Assembly (NCBI GenBank): GCA_947565475.1
Contig: CANOGI010000083.1
Coordinates: forward strand, 1-8,611
Direction: 5' to 3'
Origin: an uncultured Eubacteriaceae bacterium
GTDB taxonomy: Bacteria; Bacillota; Clostridia; Lachnospirales; CAG-274
DNA length: 8,611 nt
Each line of letters opens with the position of its first letter. The first letter of the stretch is position 1. Shown piece by piece: positions 6,356 through 8,611 of the stretch. The notes beneath the pieces are model-generated. The model saw only the letters and a program-made list of their open reading frames with translations. It searched no databases and was not told where the DNA came from. Both the position numbers and the translations under genes were made by a program.

Positions 6356-6384
6356 TTGTTCTTTTTAAGTTTATTAACTATATT
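6356..6384 (+). promoter_or_regulatory. candidate promoter directly upstream of sigH
   Basis: TTGTTC (6356-6361) and TATATT (6379-6384) are 17 bases apart, pointing at sigH with a predicted start about 17 bases before its ATG. A second candidate, TTGAAA 6235-6240 with GATAAA 6257-6262 (spacer 16), lies earlier in the same gap. B. subtilis sigH also has its own sigma-A promoter, repressed by AbrB, which makes a separate promoter plausible. The region is very T-rich, so chance is a concern. Confidence 0.38.
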
Positions 6385-6407
6385 TTTTTACTACAGGGGG
6401 AGATTTA

Positions 6408-7073
6408 ATGGAAAAAAAGATTTTATTTACGCATAAAAAATATGAGGAATTTAAAGACGAGGAACTTATTGAGCTTATTCATGAGGGCGATGAGCAAGCG
6501 CTGGAGTTTATTATAGAAAAGTATAAAAAGTTTGTTAAGGTGAAAGCGAGACCTTATTTTATTATTGGGGCTGATAAAGAGGATATTATACAAGAGGGGA
6601 TGATAGGGCTTTACAAAGCTATAAGAGATTTTGACGGAAGTTATGTATTTTACTCTTTTGCCGAATTATGCGTTAAACGTCAGATTATAACGGCCATTAA
6701 ATCGGCGGCGAGACAGAAGCATATTCCGCTTAACTCATCTTTGTCTTTAAATAAGGTAATACATGAGGAAAAAGACAGCAACACTTATATTGAGTTTTTT
6801 GCTGATAAATTTTCAAATCCAGAGGAACTTTTTATCGGGCGTGAGGATAAAAATTATATTGAGGAAAAAATCGCCGATAATTTAAGTAAACTTGAATATG
6901 AGGTTTTACAATTGTATCTTAAAGGGAAAAGCTATTATGAAATCGCGGGTATTATTAATAAAGATGAAAAAGCTATTGACAACGCTTTACAGAGAGTTAA
7001 GAAAAAAATTGAGAGAATTTTAATTGAGAGAAAAAATCTTGAGACAAGCGGTAGGGCTAATGTTGTTTATTAA
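6408..7073 (+). CDS. sigH: RNA polymerase sigma-H factor (Spo0H type)
   Basis: A sigma-70-family factor of 221 residues, close to B. subtilis SigH (218) in length. It directs transition-state genes and, in spore formers, early sporulation genes such as spo0A and spoIIA; regulation here is not visible. Region 2 includes KARPYFIIGADKEDIIQEG and GLYKAIRDF (core binding and -10 contacts), then RQIITAIKSAARQKHIPLN (91-109), nearly identical to B. subtilis. Region 4 is at about 155-205, with the helix-turn-helix segment YYEIAGIINKDEKAIDNAL preceding QRVKKK. The stretch between IRDF and FAELC is 8 residues (DGSYVFYS) rather than the 10 of B. subtilis, a small deletion in the region 2.3 neighbourhood. 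ATG 6408 has GGGGGAG at 6396-6402. It follows yacP as in the conserved cluster but with a 197-base gap. A sporulation role cannot be concluded, since non-sporulating Bacillota also keep this factor. Confidence 0.95.
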   Translation: MEKKILFTHKKYEEFKDEELIELIHEGDEQALEFIIEKYKKFVKVKARPYFIIGADKEDIIQEGMIGLYKAIRDFDGSYVFYSFAELCVKRQIITAIKSAARQKHIPLNSSLSLNKVIHEEKDSNTYIEFFADKFSNPEELFIGREDKNYIEEKIADNLSKLEYEVLQLYLKGKSYYEIAGIINKDEKAIDNALQRVKKKIERILIERKNLETSGRANVVY

Positions 7074-7186
7074 TAAATAGTACAGATTAAAATTGCAGAG
7101 ATGTTACTCGAGAATGTTTTCCGTCATACTTTTTTTACTTTTTTTGGATAGCACTTAGAAAATTTAGCTTTGTCTAACGAAAAAAT

Positions 7187-7216
7187 CTCTTGTCGGTTAT
7201 TATTACGGGAGTTTTT
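7187..7216 (+). terminator. possible intrinsic terminator downstream of sigH
   Basis: CTCTTGT (7187-7193) can pair with ACGGGAG (7205-7211), including two G-U pairs, followed by TTTTT at 7212-7216. It is the best terminator-like structure between sigH and topB. A second hairpin, GCCGTG (7272-7277) with CAGCGGC (7283-7289, one bulged G) followed by TTGTT, is an alternative. Both stems are short, so confidence is modest. The rest of the 240-base gap is AT-rich with no gene I can support. Confidence 0.4.
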
Positions 7217-7313
7217 AATATGACTGATGTTTAATTAGTGTTTGACCTTTATCTTTTGATATTTGTGAATTGCCGTGTTTTACAGCGGCTTGTTAATTAT
7301 ATGGGGGCGTTTT

Positions 7314-8611
7314 ATGAAAACTTTGGTTATCGCTGAAAAACCGTCTGTAGGGCGTGATATAGCGAGAGTGCTTAAATGTGGGAAAAAGGGCGAGGGTTTT
7401 TTATTTTCTGACGAGTATATTATTTCGTGGGCGGTAGGACATCTTGTGACGCTATGCGACCCGGAGGATTATGACAAGGAGCTTAAAAAATGGAGAATGG
7501 AATCTCTTCCTATTATTCCTTCTAACATAAAAACGAAAGTTATTAAGGATACAAAGAAACAGTTTAATGTCCTTAAAAAGCTTATGAACGATAAAGAGGT
7601 TTCTGAAATTGTATGCGCTACAGACAGCGGACGAGAAGGCGAGCTTATATTCAGATATATCTACAATCTTGTTAAATGTAAGAAGAGTTTTAAAAGGCTT
7701 TGGATTTCAAGTATGACAGATTCCGCTATAAAAGACGGTTTTGCTAATCTAAAAGACGGAAGCGAGTATGACAATTTATATTTATCAGCGAAGTGCCGTT
7801 CTGAGGCTGATTGGCTCGTGGGAATAAACGCCTCAAGAGCTTTTACTCTTAAATATGACGCTCTTTTGAGTATAGGTAGGGTTCAGACGCCTACGCTGGC
7901 TATTTTAGCGGAAAGGCAAAAGGAAATAAACGAGTTTGTACCCAAAACTTATTGGGAGGTAAATGCCATTTTTGACGGATACAAGAGCGTTTGGATTGAT
8001 TTAAAGGAAAATGACAGCAAAATTTTTGATAAGGAGAAGGCTTTTTCTATCGCGGGAGAAGTTAATGGAAAACAGGGCGTTGTTACTTCTGTGGAGAATA
8101 AAGAAAACAAACAGCCGCCTCCGTTTTTATATGATTTGACAGAACTTCAAAGAGAATGCAACAGGAAATATTCTTTCTCGGCAAAACAGACTTTGAGCAT
8201 AGCTCAAGATTTATATGAGAAAAGAAAGCTTATAACATATCCAAGAACTGATAGCAGGTATTTATCGGACGATATGATACCTAAAATAAAATCCATTTTG
8301 TCAAAAATAAATTCTGTGGAGCAATATAAGGAATTTTCGGGATATATTGTTAGTCTTGAAAAGCTTCCCCTTGGGAAGCGAATTATTGATAATTCTAAAA
8401 TAACAGATCATCACGCGATTATTCCAACGGATACAAAAATAAATGTTATGGCTTTAAGTGACGCTGAGTTTAAAGTTTTTGATTTGATAGTAAGAAGATT
8501 TTTAGCGGTTTTTTATCCGCATTATATTTATAATACAACGAAAATTATTACAACAGTTGATTTACATAATTTTATTACAAGAGGAACTACTATTATTCAA
8601 GAGGGCTGGAC
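7314..8611 (+). CDS. topB: DNA topoisomerase III, 3' end beyond window
   Basis: Type IA topoisomerase that relaxes negative supercoils and decatenates DNA by passing one strand through a transient break in the other. 432 complete codons are visible; family members are about 700 residues, so roughly the last 40% is missing. The Toprim domain begins MKTLVIAEKPSVGRDIARVL with E8 and has the acidic DSGREGE motif (104-110) for Mg2+. GRVQTPTLAILAERQ and YDLTELQREC are characteristic of the family, and the catalytic tyrosine is Y309 in TYPRTDSRYLS. DHHAIIPTD further on is also conserved. By eye it resembles the chromosomal B. subtilis TopB. ATG 7314 has only a GGGGG (7303-7307) as ribosome binding site. 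The gene is in the same orientation as sigH but 240 bases away, so it is probably a separate transcription unit, although no strong promoter is evident. Confidence 0.95.
   Translation, partial: MKTLVIAEKPSVGRDIARVLKCGKKGEGFLFSDEYIISWAVGHLVTLCDPEDYDKELKKWRMESLPIIPSNIKTKVIKDTKKQFNVLKKLMNDKEVSEIVCATDSGREGELIFRYIYNLVKCKKSFKRLWISSMTDSAIKDGFANLKDGSEYDNLYLSAKCRSEADWLVGINASRAFTLKYDALLSIGRVQTPTLAILAERQKEINEFVPKTYWEVNAIFDGYKSVWIDLKENDSKIFDKEKAFSIAGEVNGKQGVVTSVENKENKQPPPFLYDLTELQRECNRKYSFSAKQTLSIAQDLYEKRKLITYPRTDSRYLSDDMIPKIKSILSKINSVEQYKEFSGYIVSLEKLPLGKRIIDNSKITDHHAIIPTDTKINVMALSDAEFKVFDLIVRRFLAVFYPHYIYNTTKIITTVDLHNFITRGTTIIQEGW

Noticed and set aside
6254..6436. 60-codon GTG-started ORF with a hydrophobic stretch, overlapping the start of sigH
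   Set aside because: No ribosome binding site precedes the GTG, the F/L-rich stretch is what T-rich non-coding DNA encodes by chance, and it overlaps sigH out of frame and covers the likely sigH promoter and ribosome binding site.
7242..7298. Possible topB promoter starting at TTGACC (7242-7247)
   Set aside because: No -10 match better than 3 of 6 at proper spacing; other combinations in the gap (TTGATA 7256-7261, TTGCCG 7270-7275) were equally weak.
7314..8611. topB as part of a conjugative or mobile element
   Set aside because: TopB genes occur on such elements, but this one resembles the chromosomal B. subtilis type by eye and no other element genes are visible in the window.

Overview
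The window is AT-rich with all genes on the + strand, strong purine-rich ribosome binding sites (GGAGG types) and several TTG/GTG starts. This style, together with a serine acetyltransferase - CysRS - Mini-RNase III - RlmB - YacP/Rae1 - SigH gene order, points to a low-GC Gram-positive bacterium (Bacillota, most likely class Clostridia). Genus cannot be assigned from sequence reading alone.

Layout. (1) Bases 1-564: the 3' part of a YugP-type membrane zinc metallopeptidase, followed by a GC-rich hairpin. (2) 665-1300: a monocistronic CatA-like (chloramphenicol acetyltransferase family) gene with a well-formed intrinsic terminator. (3) 1301-1713: a 413-base non-coding stretch with several candidate promoters facing ispF. 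(4) 1714-7073: the conserved block ispF - cysE - cysS - mrnC - rlmB - yacP(rae1) - sigH. Spacing is tight from cysS through yacP (1-5 bases), so these genes are probably one operon with coupled translation. sigH is set off by a 197-base AT-rich gap that may hold its own promoter. (5) 7074-7313: a gap with weak terminator-like hairpins. (6) 7314 to the window end: the N-terminal 432 codons of DNA topoisomerase III (topB), running off the edge.

How the genes fit together. IspF makes the cyclic diphosphate intermediate of the MEP isoprenoid pathway. CysE starts cysteine biosynthesis and CysS charges the cysteine onto tRNA. MrnC matures 23S rRNA, RlmB is predicted to 2'-O-methylate 23S rRNA, and YacP/Rae1 is a ribosome-associated mRNA endonuclease, so the middle of the operon concerns translation and ribosomes. 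SigH is the alternative sigma factor linked to the transition state and early sporulation in Bacillus and Clostridia. Compared with the Bacillus subtilis arrangement, ispD and gltX are absent next to ispF, and rpmG-secE-nusG do not follow sigH.

I found no RNA genes, CRISPR array, insertion sequence, phage genes or obvious new system. The window is mainly a conserved housekeeping region. The points most worth checking are the divergent CatA-like gene, the altered flanks of the cluster, the ispF leader, and a short deletion in region 2 of SigH relative to B. subtilis SigH.
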